Assembly: GCA_029891385.1 (NCBI GenBank)
Contig: JAIWQS010000146.1
Span: 100,797 to 164,796, forward strand
Length of the DNA stretch: 64,000 nucleotides
Reading direction: 5' to 3'
From: Erythroxylum novogranatense
Taxonomy: Eukaryota; Streptophyta; Magnoliopsida; Malpighiales; Erythroxylaceae
Below the pieces are notes generated by a model that was given only the letters and a program-made list of their open reading frames with translations, ran no database searches and was not told the origin of the DNA. This document shows positions 35,992 through 46,956 of this stretch, one piece after another; positions within the stretch are counted from its first letter, which is position 1, and each line of letters opens with the position of its first letter. The position numbers and the translations under genes are program-made.

Positions 35992-36603
35992 ACCCCCTCC
36001 CCCTCTACGGCCTACAGTTACAGATGAAGCATTACCTATTGCTCGTCATACTACACCATTTCCAACTCATACATCATGCACTACCCCTTAATCGGATGAA
36101 GGAGACGTTCTCCAGCCAGAAGCTGAGGGACCTGATAAAAAATAATAATAATAGTCAATAATCTGTAAATGAAATCACATTAAGCACTATATGTTTTTAA
36201 CTAAGTTACAGGTTTATCGGTTTTTTCATGGTATAAAATTATTTCTTATATTAGGTTGATTCCGTTTGGACCGTGTTCCAGAAATATGACATCTAAATTT
36301 CAGGAAATGATTGATCCTGAGGGTTATGTGTAAATGAATATCTCTCAAGCCACAAAGAGATTTTACTTTCAGGAGTTTGAGGTACAATAAAAATTTATTT
36401 TCTTTTTTATATTGATTTCTAGATATTAATTAGATAAATATTATTACATTATAATAGTTCAAATTTTTCTTTTTATTTCAGAAAAAAAATTTCTAGGATT
36501 CTACTTTCGACACGATCATACATAAAGTATGGGAGAGGCAAGCTCATACACGTTATCGCGACTTTATTGGTGTGATACACAAGGCTGGTGTACGATCGCC
36601 TTA
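35992..36603 (+). pseudogene. CACTA second gene (Ptta/En/Spm TNPA-like), right part
   Basis: This is the second protein of the CACTA element, the one expected to bind subterminal repeats. A proline-rich N-terminal stretch begins at the chromovirus target duplication and ends in EAEGPDKK at about 36145. After a likely intron, FGPCSRNMTSKFQEMIDPEGYV and NISQATKRFYFQEFE lie at about 36250-36380. After a second intron (donor near 36381, acceptor near 36480), FDTIIHKVWERQAHTRYRDFIGVI and RSPYISEQI lie to 36603. The pattern matches the conserved Ptta/En/Spm transposase region (pfam Transposase_24 type). Stops at about 36330 and 36495 show decay. The C-terminus is cut at about 36620 by the next LTR piece. 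Confidence 0.65.
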
Positions 36604-36620
36604 TATTTCGGAGCAAATAT

Positions 36621-38330
36621 AGAGTCGTTATCCAAGCCATATTTCGTTATCCAATCCATGCACAATTCATATTTCGTTAACATCATAAGATAAATGTTTA
36701 CAAAACTTTAATGACATTCCAAGCCATATTACATCATCAATATCAAAAATCCGAAATACAACAAAAGATCCAAAATCCTATAATTTCTCAACATATGTCT
36801 AACGTCTTATTCTTACATCAATCTAACTTAAGATACAACATATGCATAATCAAACGATGCCTTGACTTTCTTTCACCTGATCTCTTTCTCATCGCCTGGA
36901 GATGGGAGTGAAAGGGGTGAGCTTAAAGCTCATGGGTAATATGCTTATAATCGAGAAATAAGCAAAAACCATTGAAATATTATTTCGATTGTAAAAATTC
37001 ACATTGTAAAATCGATGTAACACATATTTCCCAAATTGACAACTTATCAAGCAATTTATAAACATCATGAATCATGCATTCATCAAACTTGTCATAATCA
37101 TAAATACATAAACACATCATAAATGGTTTGGGTAGATCCATAAACATGACACACCACACATTTCCATATAATGGTCCTGTGTAGTCGTAAACTTGAAGGA
37201 GTTCATGAAGGAGCTCCGTGCCACTATCGGGCATACAAGAAAAGCCTTTAACTTGGTCAATGTGCACGTGACATTCTTGAGGGACTACCACAAACCCACA
37301 TTACACATATTCATTACTTGAAAGCTAATTTTCCGAATGGCACATTTTTGAAAACTTGTCTTTCATGAGCATGACATATTTCATATGCATTTTCGAAACT
37401 CAATTTCACAAACATAAAGTTTTTTCAAAATCATTTCCATATCACAATTCATCATCCAAAATTCATACACCAAAACATTTAGCAATTTCACAAATCATTC
37501 CAAAAACAACAATTGCCACAATTATAAAGCAATGAAAATCATTTTATTTTCTTGATTAAAAGGAAAACGTATTGGCTCATTATCCAATTATAAACATGAA
37601 AACCACCTTAATTTTTCTTGTTTGAAAACCTTGCTCAAAAAATCTTTACTCTTGCTCCTCTTGCCTCTATTGATTTCTTTCAGCATTGACAAAAATCTCC
37701 AAATCAATAGGGATTCCAATTGAGAAACCCATAAGACATATCCACTAAAATTGATCTTAGAAAGCTTAAACCCATACATTTTTTAAGCTTCATGAACCAA
37801 AATCTTTCTAAAAATCCAACAAATCAAACATATTCTTACCTTGATTCTTCACCAAACAATGCTTTTCTTGGCTCTAATGGAAGCTCTAATCCTCCTCTCC
37901 CTTTTTCCTTCTTGAACGACTTGAAAATCCCTCTTGAAAACCCAAAAAATGAAGAAACCCTAACTTCCTTCTTCCTTTCTCTCAAAACCAAACCCTCTCT
38001 TTGCTTTCTCTCCAAATTTTCATTTCTGCTCATCTTCTCCCTCTCAATCCACATTTTCCCTCTTTTTAAAAAGCAAGACCACCTTTTATTTTCAATTTTG
38101 CCATTAATGAGTGTACAAAGACCCTTATGCCCATCCTTATATGCTTTGTAACTTAAATGCTTAAGTGATCTTCCCAAAAAGCCCTCATACATACATACTC
38201 TTACTTCTTAATTCAACTAAGCCATATTTTAAAATCCTACCGACATTAACATAATAATTAACCCAAACAAAACAATTAATCTAGCAAGACCTCAAAATAA
38301 TTTAAATCATGCTTAAGTTTCTACAATATC
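36621..38330 (-). mobile_element. LTR-B-related fragment
   Basis: This stretch aligns in organisation with family B. It has the GTGCACGTGAC block (37262-37272) preceded by CACTATCGGGCA, a TGAGCTTAAAGCTCA stem-loop (36918-36932), a predicted acceptor (CTCCAG|GCGATG, 36895/36896), a predicted donor (AAG|GTAAGAATATG, 37839/37840) and a purine-rich sense leader (37850-38080). It lacks intact ends. Its left border cuts the CACTA second gene and its right border passes at 38331 into a segment duplicated at 57060. Confidence 0.7.
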
Positions 38331-39620
38331 TTAAGTTTCTAATGACTTCAAGATCATCCAATTTGATTCAGTATTCAATGAGTTATACACAAAATACCTC
38401 AGACTGTGAACATTTGAACTTTTGGCTAGCACATGATCATACCCTCTAATTGTTCACCTAATATCATTCAGCTTAGACATCCAAAAATTTCAAACTTTAT
38501 ACCAATTTAAATCTAAGAGAATAAGCTACAACTTTGGTGAAGACAACTTAGCCTAATTATGCCCAAATCAATACAGTTTCTTCAATAATCACAGGACATG
38601 ATTTCTGTCCCTGATAGTGCTACAGCCTAAGCTAAAACTCACTTCCATGCCAATTTTGAAAATTAAAGAGATAGAATTAAAATTTGACCTCTTCACAAAA
38701 ATTGTAGAAATATGACTCTAATTTAATATGAATAAAAAACAACCTCATTCCAAATTCTACAGCTCAAGTTATAATTAGAAAACTGAAGCATGATCATGAA
38801 AATTTCCAGTTCATCACATTCCAACATACTTCCACACTTTAATCCTATCAATCACTTCCAAATCAATTCAGATAACTCTAAATTTTTATGGAGAGAAAGA
38901 AAAATGTCTTAGGAATCCATTGGTCTAAGTTTCAAATCATTTGCAGTTCAGATGATAAAGTTATAGGCAAAAGACTGAGAGCTACCCAAGGGAAAACTCT
39001 AGTTTTTAACCCACACATATAAACTATCACCTTTTCTCTCTCTAGCACGCAAACTCCATCCTCTCCACCGAAAACTCCTTTTTTTCCATTTTTACACTTC
39101 ATATCTACTACATTCATTGTCTAAACCAACTTTTCTACTCTTCCTTAAGCTCCACAACTCAAAACAAATAAAAAATGCAAGGTTTATCCTTAATCATCAA
39201 AAAACAAAAATCTTATGTTTACTTTCTCCCTCTATTGTATTTATATAACTTCTGCACCTTTCTTTTCTTTATTTCATCTTCATTCCATCTTCTTCTTCTT
39301 TTTTTGTTAATTTAATCCTTCTTAAAACACAAGACCATACTACTCTATATTCTCTTTAACTCTAACCTCACAAAATTTCATCAGTAACTTTTCCTAAACA
39401 TTTATGCTTGTATATAGTGAAAACAGAGCATGTTCCAACACCAGATATATGTTGTTGCGTGTTCATCATATACTTTTCTTCCTCTCTTTTTTTTTCCTTC
39501 TCTCATCCGGAGCTTCCCATTTTCATAACAACTGACTAACAAACTCATTTTAATTCCTTCAAACATTTTCAAAAACATTCACATACATCATCAAGAAAAA
39601 CAGAACATGAATATCATTAC

Positions 39621-39625
39621 CATCC
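39621..39625. repeat. Target site duplication, left copy (CATCC)
   Basis: CATCC at 39621-39625 equals 45424-45428. The empty site, with a single CATCC, is kept at 58352-58356 in the other copy of the duplicated segment. Confidence 0.95.
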
Positions 39626-40091
39626 TGTAACACGCAAATACCCCCTGGGAGGATACATGGATGCCACCCAAGACAGAACAAACAAAATCAAACATTACAC
39701 ATATGCATTGTTTTAAAATCTAAGTTTAACACACATATAATACATCTCAGACTTTCCAGAAACAAATCCAAAGAATATGTACAGGCCCAAATAAACCAAA
39801 CAAAATACATATTCGAGTGACACAAAACTCTAACTCCTTTGACCATCGCGGTTGACTTGTCCTCATCCTTAATCTCTTTGCTCTCACTCTCACACGGGCA
39901 ATCCACCGTAAGCTTATAGCTTAGTGAGTAATCATTTATCTAATTTAACCAATTTCTTTTCACAATAACGATATCAAGATGCATTCGAGATCGAGATTAA
40001 TACTCGTGCAGCAAAATGCACTTCATAATGATGTTATCATTAATGCATAAAACAAAGCAAAAGTCCATAAATAGAAGTGGGTAACTAGACT

Positions 40092-40225
40092 TATCGAAGA
40101 TCAAGTCTCGACATCAAGTGTCCATATCGAAGACATCGAAGTGTCACAGTAAGACCAAGTCTCGACATCAAGTATCCATATCGAAGACACCGGTGTCACA
40201 GAAGACCAAGTCTCGACATCAAGTG
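40092..40225. repeat. LTR-A minisatellite
   Basis: Four units of AGATCAAGTCTCGACATC type with TCCATATCGAAGACA spacers, homologous to the other family A arrays and inside the predicted LTR intron. Confidence 0.8.
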
Positions 40226-41212
40226 TCACGTAAGCGCGCTGCACCCTTCTAGGCATGCCTATTTACCCACAACTCTGATGTAACAAATCATTCTGTATAT
40301 TTCACGTGCAATAAATTAGCACTTCCAATAAAATAATCATGCAACAATCGCTTGGACGCTCATTATCCTAACAAGACACAATCAAGACAAAGACATATGA
40401 GCACGCGGACATTCATTGTCCTGACCAATACAGTGAAAAATCAAAGTGAGACCGTCTCAGTCTCTTACTTATTACCGATATACTTATCGAAATGACTTAC
40501 GAAATTACTCAGGTATTTATCAAATTATTGACATGACCGAAAGTCCTAATTATCGACCTTAAATCGCTTTCACTATTTATTGCCTCAAGTCCCTAAGAAT
40601 ATCTGGCGTGGTCGCTCCTCTATAATAGGAACATGATACAAATTATTATTGTGTATAATTATCAGATGATACATACGATGCATGTTCATGCAAATTTCTG
40701 CGATTCTACTGTTCAAAAATACGTATTACTATTCACAAATATGTATTATTAATGTTCCCAAATACGTACAGATATTGTTCAAAAATACGTATTACTATTT
40801 ACAAATACGTATTATTACTGTTCACTATTCACTATACACTGTTCATCACTATGCTGCACTATTCATCATCTTCTTCGACTTCCGAAAATTTCTTCTTTTT
40901 TTTTCACTTTCCTTTCTTTTCTTCTCAATTCTTCTCAATTCTTTTAGCATCATCACTTAAAAACTAACCTATTTAACAAATCTAACCTATCATAATCATC
41001 CAAATCGTCAAAACTTATAGATCTAAAAATTTCTTTTACCAATATCAGATCTCATCCGACTATCTTATAAAGGACAAAAAATGTACTATAGATTCGTTAT
41101 CAAAAGGACTAACCTCGTGATCTGCAGCAGTAAAAGCGATCGAAATCGATCGACAGAGCTACTTAACAACACCGATGAACGCTATCGGCCTGCCTCAAAA
41201 TAATTAATCAAC

Positions 41213-41224
41213 CCTTATATATTC
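41213..41224 (-). promoter_or_regulatory. LTR-A TATA box
   Basis: Sense GAATATATAAGGG, kept at the same place in the other family A LTRs (14478-14488, about 16348, about 45048, about 26236 in the inverted copy). A predicted 5' splice donor follows about 100 bases downstream in every copy. Confidence 0.6.
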
Positions 41225-41735
41225 ATCCACTTATTCAATTAGTACTATTGATAAATAGTTAATTACCCAAAACACACTTATGAATTCTGAACAAAAAATA
41301 CCTGTAATTCCTGCATACTTCCAAAATTCACCAAAAATTCGCCATAAAATAATGACTTCCAAATAATTGTTCAAAAATACTAAATACGCCACCAACAATT
41401 TCTAAAAATCATCAAGTATACAAAAGTCCAAAATGATCTTAATACATACCCAAATCAATCCAAGTTTCATTAAACCAATGTACCTTAAAATGCCATGAAT
41501 GCATGCCAAAATGTCAAAGAGACATAACATAAATCGGGCTAAAGTTGCTTAATATGCTAACCCCTAATTGGGTGTTACAATTCTTCCTCCTTAAGGAATT
41601 TCGTCCTCGAATTCAGATCCGATCCAAGAATCATGGATACGGAGGTAACGGCTAGTATGTAACGCTCATGTAACGATTAACAAAAAAAAGGCTAGTAACG
41701 GTCAAAAACTATTAGTTAACAAAGACAAAATGTTC

Positions 41736-41908
41736 TATAAATAGAGACCATTCCTTCCTCATTACTTCATCCCTACACATTCTTTCTTTCTTACTCAAAA
41801 TTTCTTCTAGACGAAACCAAATTTCAAATGTTATCCGCTATCGCATGTTTTTGTGTAATTCTTATCATGATGTATCTTTATCTCGTTTTAATATTAGTGT
41901 CGAGCTAA
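41736..41908 (+). promoter_or_regulatory. Plus-strand TATA box with a 26-aa hydrophobic ORF
   Basis: TATAAATAG at 41736-41744 is a near-ideal plant TATA box, oriented against the host element. A C/T-rich leader follows, then an ATG at 41828 opening a 26-codon frame (MLSAIACFCVILIMM and more, ending at 41908) that is almost entirely hydrophobic. A pyrimidine tract and TTCTTAG acceptor-like site follow at about 41920-41938. It could be a captured host promoter and first exon, or another transposon's promoter. The peptide may be chance. Confidence 0.3.
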
Positions 41909-43445
41909 ATGAATCTCGACTTTTTTTTTCTTCTTAGATTTCTACGATCCTTCTCGTTGCTTATTGACATAGCTTTCGAGCAAGGCATGTAATTTTTTTT
42001 CATAAGGAAAATAAATGTTTTACTTTCACTTTCTAATCAATAACGCCAATATCAAATCCTATTCTACCTCGCACTAAATGCATCTAATACCACCAAATAT
42101 CATAGCAAAGCACGATAGCCACAAAACCAATGTTTACATAATCATACTGCCATCAACAAAAGGTTCAATTCATATCTGCGATCATTAATCTCATCTTTCA
42201 CGATTCCCTCTGTAAAATCACGCAACAATGTGATCAAAGAAACCTAATATCGATATCATCTTATGATCGATCATATAACTCGCCACCTTATTCCACCAAT
42301 TTCTCGACATACAATACACGCATCTCCTCCAACACATTACATCTACATCGCCACAAGTGGTAATACAATTAACTCATGTCTTCTATACAAGATCGATACA
42401 CACAAACGCATCAGATAGTACTCATTCAAACAATTCATAAACCTTCGCTTCTTTTATTCATCGACCAGATCGTATTCAATTCTATCAATACCGCAAACTA
42501 TCCGACACGTGTCACTACACCCATCAGGTTCCAAGCTTTCAAAGCTATGGCAGTAAGTTTTATCAACTAATCACCTCACGCGACATCATTTGTCTCTATG
42601 CATACAAACTGCTTTTTTTCTCTTCATTCCTCGCAAAACATGAATGATTTCACCCAAGTTCACTTATCAACATTTGTTCTCAATCGATCTCGACAAGACT
42701 TCTTTATTCGCTCCTTATTTCTATCTCATCTTCGATTGTCATTTATTTCGCCTTCCATAAGTATACATTCACGCAAGTCGTAATAAAATTCTAGAAACGA
42801 ACCATTCCAATCTTTTGCCACAAATTTGCCAATATCTCAAAATGCACCAAAATTGATCTTAAGAATCACACTTTCAAACTAGTATTCTTATTTTAACTTT
42901 GCCATTTTTTTCTTTTCCCGAAAATCGGCAGATAACGGCTGTATTTTATCCACCCAAAATCTGCAATGATCAAACGCACTTCTATAATGCTCACACAATA
43001 ACCGTAATCATCTGACCTCCCGCCCTAATCCAACATCAAGAACAACGCAATGCTATACCAACACTTTATTTGAAATCTTAGCTTCGAGCTAAAAATACAT
43101 ATCGAAAATCAAACTCGCATTTCTTGAACATACGCATCTAACTCCGCCTAACTATAATAAGCATGTATCCATGCACGCTCAATAGCCTATTCAACTTCCC
43201 ATGTCCTCAATCGATCAATTCGCATACACTTACTTATATGTAACTATCATGACATTCTACTATCGAACCCATTCTTATAATCTTATCCGTAATCACAAAT
43301 TCTCAACTACCTCATCAACAGCCTTATGAATCTTTTCATACGGACATTCTAGAACCAAAACATGGGACAAACCGCATTAGGCCGTATAACAACTCTTCTA
43401 TTCAAATACAAGCAATAGTAACTGGTTAAACCGTAATCGCTTAAA

Positions 43446-43465
43446 CCATGCTCGATACCAAAAGA
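43446..43465 (-). promoter_or_regulatory. Primer binding site, initiator Met tRNA (LTR-A)
   Basis: Minus strand TTTTGGTATCGAGCATGG next to the 5' LTR. It lacks one base compared with the same site at 27011-27028 (TGGTATCAGAGCATGG). The missing base is the A of CAG. Confidence 0.85.
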
Positions 43466-45423
43466 TGTAACACCCAAATACCCCCAGGAGGATACATGGA
43501 TTCCACCCAAGATGTAACAAACAAAATCAAACATTACACATATGCATTGTTTTAAAATCTAAGTTTAACACACATATAATACATCTCGCACTTTCCAGAA
43601 ACAAATCCAAAGAATATGTACAGCCCAAATAAACCAAACAAAATACATATTCGAAAGTGACACAAAACTCGACTCTTTCGACCATCGCGGTCGACTTGTC
43701 CCATCCTTAATCTCTTTGCTTTGCACCTACACGGGCAATCAACCGCTAAGCTTATAGCTTAGTGAGTAATCATTTATCTAATTTAACCAATTTCTTTTCA
43801 CAATAACGATATCAAGATGCAATCGAGATCGAGATTAATACTCAGCAGCAAAATGCACTTCATAATGATGTTATCATTAATAGACAAAACAAAGCAAAAG
43901 TCCATAAAATAGAAGTGGGTAACGGACTTATCGAAGATCAAGTCTCGACATCAAGTGTCACAGAAGATCAAGTCTCGATAATCAAGTGTCCATATCGAAG
44001 ACACCAAGTGTCACAGAAGATCAAGTCTTGACATCAAGTGTCACGAAGATCAAGTCTCGACACGAAGTGTCACAAGTGTAAGCCGCTGAGACCTTCTAGT
44101 ATGCCTATTTACCCACAACTCTGATGTAATAAATCATTCCAGACATTTCACGTGCAATAAATTAGCACTTCTAATAAAATAATCATGCAACAATCGCCTC
44201 GGACGCTCATTATCCTAATAAGACACAATCAAGACAAAGACATATGAAAGCACGCGGACATTCATTGTCCGGACCAAGACACAATTCAAGAGAAAAAAAA
44301 TCAAAGTGAGACCGTCTCGGTCTCTTACTTATTACCGATATACTTATCAAATGACTTACGTAAATTACCGGTAGACATTTTATCAAATTATTGACATGAT
44401 CGAAAGTCCCGACATCGACCTTAAATCGCTTCTCACTATTTATTGCCTCAAGTCCCTAATATCGGCAAAGGGTCGCTCCTCTATAATAGGGAACACAGAT
44501 ACAAATTATTATTGTGTATAATTATCAGATGATACATGATGCATGTTCATGCAAATTTCCGGATTCTACTATTCAAAAATACGACATTATTCACAAATAC
44601 GTATTATTAATGTTTCCAAATACGCATGATATTGTTCAAAATACTTATTACTATTTACAAATACGTATTATTATCATTTACTATTCACTATACATCGCTC
44701 ATCACTATATCAGACTGCTCATCATCTTCTTCGACTTCCAAATTTTTTTCACTTTCCTTTCTTTTCTTCTCAATTCTTTTAGCATCATCACTTAAAACTA
44801 ACCTATTTAACAAATCTAACCTATCGTAATCATCCAAATCATCAAATCTTATAGATCTAAAATTTCTTTTACCAATATCGATCTCATCCGACTATCTTAT
44901 AAAGGACAAGAATGCACTATGATTCATTATCAAAGGATTAACCTCGTGATCTCGCAGCAGAAAAGCAGATCAAATCGATCGACAGAGTCATAAACAACAC
45001 CGATGAACGCCATCGGTTCTGTCTCAAAATAATTAATCAACCCTTATATATTCGTCCACTTATTCAATTAGTACTATTGGATGAATAGTTAATTACCCAA
45101 AAATACACTTATGAATTCTTAGAACAAACAAATACCCGTAATTCCCTGCATGACTTCCAAAATTCATCAAAAATTCCGTCATAAAATAATGACTTCCAAA
45201 TAATTGTTCAAAAAATACTAAATACGTCACCAACAATTTCTAAAAATCATCGAAGTATACAAAAAGTCCAAAAATGATCTTAATACAGTCCAAATCAATC
45301 CGAAGTTTCATTAAACCAATGTACCCAGAAAATGCCATGAATGCATGCCAAAATGTCAAAGAGACATAACATAAATCGGACTAAAGTTGCTTAATATGCT
45401 AACCCCTAATTTGGGGTGTTACA
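43466..45423 (-). repeat. LTR-A, 5' LTR of the non-autonomous element
   Basis: TGTAACACCCAAATACC to CTAATTTGGGGTGTTACA, about 1958 bases, with the same internal layout as its partner. The two LTRs are clearly diverged, mostly by one- or two-base indels, so either the insertion is not recent or the consensus carries errors. Confidence 0.88.
43925..44070. repeat. LTR-A minisatellite
   Basis: About five units of AGATCAAGTCTCGACATC / AAGTGTCACAGA type. Confidence 0.8.
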
Positions 45424-45428
45424 CATCC

Positions 45429-46324
45429 AACCTTTTTTCTCGAAATTATAATTCTTTCCCTAATCTCCATTTAACTCAAAATATCACAATCTTGATACAC
45501 TTTCACATTCCCTAAATTCACAAAACTCATCATACAAGTTATTCAACACCGAAACCACACTTCTTACACTCATGCATGCAATAAAAACAACATATCCATG
45601 GTTTGTAAATCTTCAGTTAATTCAATCATCACCGAAACCTCCATCCTTAAACTAGAGCATGCATGTATCTATTTCCACTACAGAAATACCATCAGAATAA
45701 CTTACTTGCAAGGTGTAAGAAACAAAGGCTAAGTGCATAAACATAAACAATCGATTGGTTCAGTGTTTGATGAACAAAACAAAAAGAAAACTTGGTGATT
45801 TTAGGGTTTACGAAGAAGAATATACATAAAGCTATAGGAATTTCTTTTTATCAAAAACAAGACCACTTGTAGGCGTAATACCTCTCCATATGTCACCTAT
45901 GCATGTGGGGCTTTTGTCTACCTCTAAGACTGCCACATGTCACTCTTCCATTTGTTACCTTTTATTTTTATTTTTAAAAAAATACCTCAAATTTTTGAAA
46001 ATTTTTAAAATTTACCAAAAATTCCGAAATAATAAGATGACTCTCCAAATAAATTTTCAACCCAAAAATAATTCACCAAAAATTTCTAAAATATCCAAAA
46101 TGTACAAAATTTCCAAATCACATTTAATACATTCTAAATAAATCCACAATTTCCATTTATAAACCAATTTACGCGAAAATGCCAATGAATGCATTTACAA
46201 TTACATGAATGTGCAAAATAAATGTGTGTGTCACTATTAATTATGCATGATGTGCATTTTCTAATTTCTCATAATTTTCTATAATTCACAATTATTGCCA
46301 TAACATGGGTAACTAGATGTTACA
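45429..46324 (-). mobile_element. LTR-C fragment (duplicate copy)
   Basis: Corresponds to 58357-59255 and, with 38331-39625, forms the 5' half of an LTR-C. It ends at 46324 in TAACTAGATGTTACA, the LTR start in minus sense. The predicted donor (CAA|GTAAGTTATT) is kept at 45705/45706. It is not a separate insertion, because the flanking DNA is duplicated too. Confidence 0.75.
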
Positions 46325-46956
46325 ACAAACACTTATTATGTACTTTGTAATGTTTTTATTATCAATTATGATAATTTTAACTATATATCATTAATCAATT
46401 TTCTGCTTAAACAAATTAAATGTATAAACAAATAAATTTATTATGCACAAATAATTCATAACTATTGAAATTATGCATTTATTATAAGATCATGAAATAA
46501 AATTTAATGTCGAGATTTTAAAAAAAATTTCTTACTTTTATTTACCAATGTAATATAAAAGACCGTCGAAAAAAACACTTTATTTACTGAAAGAACTCCT
46601 TAAACCGTCGGTAAATTTTATGACATTTACCGATCGTACTTCTTCTTTCGTTGGTAATATTGAAACCTTTGCGATTATCTAAACTACGATTTATCGACCG
46701 TTCTTCTTTTTCCATCGACAAATATATCAACAGAGAAAACCATCCGTCGGTAAAATTTATCGATGGTTATTTCTGTCCATCGATATACTTTACCAATGGA
46801 AGGACACATAAAAAGTCTGTTAGTTAAATTTACCTACGATCGTTTTAATGATGTCGTTGTCCGTCATTTTATTCCGTTAGAAATTATTATTGCTAATGGA
46901 ATACCTGCTTTTACAGACAGTTTTTTCCATCGGTAAACTATAGATTTTTTGTAGTG
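46321..46956. mobile_element. Short CACTA-like element end region (copy 1)
   Basis: It begins TACAACAAACAC, next to the LTR-C edge, and ends TTTTTTGTAGTG, the reverse of a CACTACAAAA En/Spm terminus. The last 430 bases carry repeated ACCGTCGGTAAA and TTTACCGATCG words, as in CACTA subterminal repeats. There is no coding sequence. The paralogue is 59252-59885, where the terminus reads TTTCTTGTAGTG. Confidence 0.5.

Larger units (their letters stand above)
39626..41579 (-). repeat. LTR-A, 3' LTR of the non-autonomous element
   Basis: Ends TGTAACACGCAAATACC and CTAATTGGGTGTTACA. Sense TATA box TATATAAGGG at 41213-41224, donor GAG|GTTAGTCC at 41113/41114, minisatellite 40092-40225, stem-loop TAAGCTTATAGCTTA at 39909-39923. 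The acceptor region (39885-39897) is altered from the usual GTGTAG|GT. Confidence 0.88.
41580..43465. other. Internal region of the non-autonomous LTR-A element
   Basis: 1886 bases without recognisable gag, pol or other protein family on either strand. The first 50 bases (plus orientation) and the last 275 (shared with 26746-27028) belong to the retrotransposon backbone. The middle, from about 41640, begins with a plus-strand promoter-like block (41736-41910) and then uninformative A/T-rich sequence with only short frames (42376-42570 and 42598-42783, judged chance). Confidence 0.7.
39626..45423 (-). mobile_element. Non-autonomous LTR-A retrotransposon, 5.8 kb
   Basis: Two direct LTRs (39626-41579 and 43466-45423, each about 1.95 kb) flank 1886 bases of internal DNA with no gag or pol. 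The PBS (minus, next to 43465) and polypurine tract (minus, 41580-41595) are in the right places, so the element could be mobilised in trans by a chromovirus. The internal start in plus orientation, CTTCCTCCTTAAGGAATTTC, is the reverse of the GAAATTCCTTAAGGAGGAAG end typical of chromovirus pol, which suggests descent from a coding element. A perfect target duplication and an empty homologous site prove the limits. Confidence 0.93.

Noticed and set aside
37792..38151. 119-codon plus-strand ORF with a matching antisense frame
   Set aside because: It comes from the pyrimidine-rich antisense of the LTR leader. The same kind of frame appears at 7453-7653 and 1072-1269 in equivalent LTR positions with different sequence.
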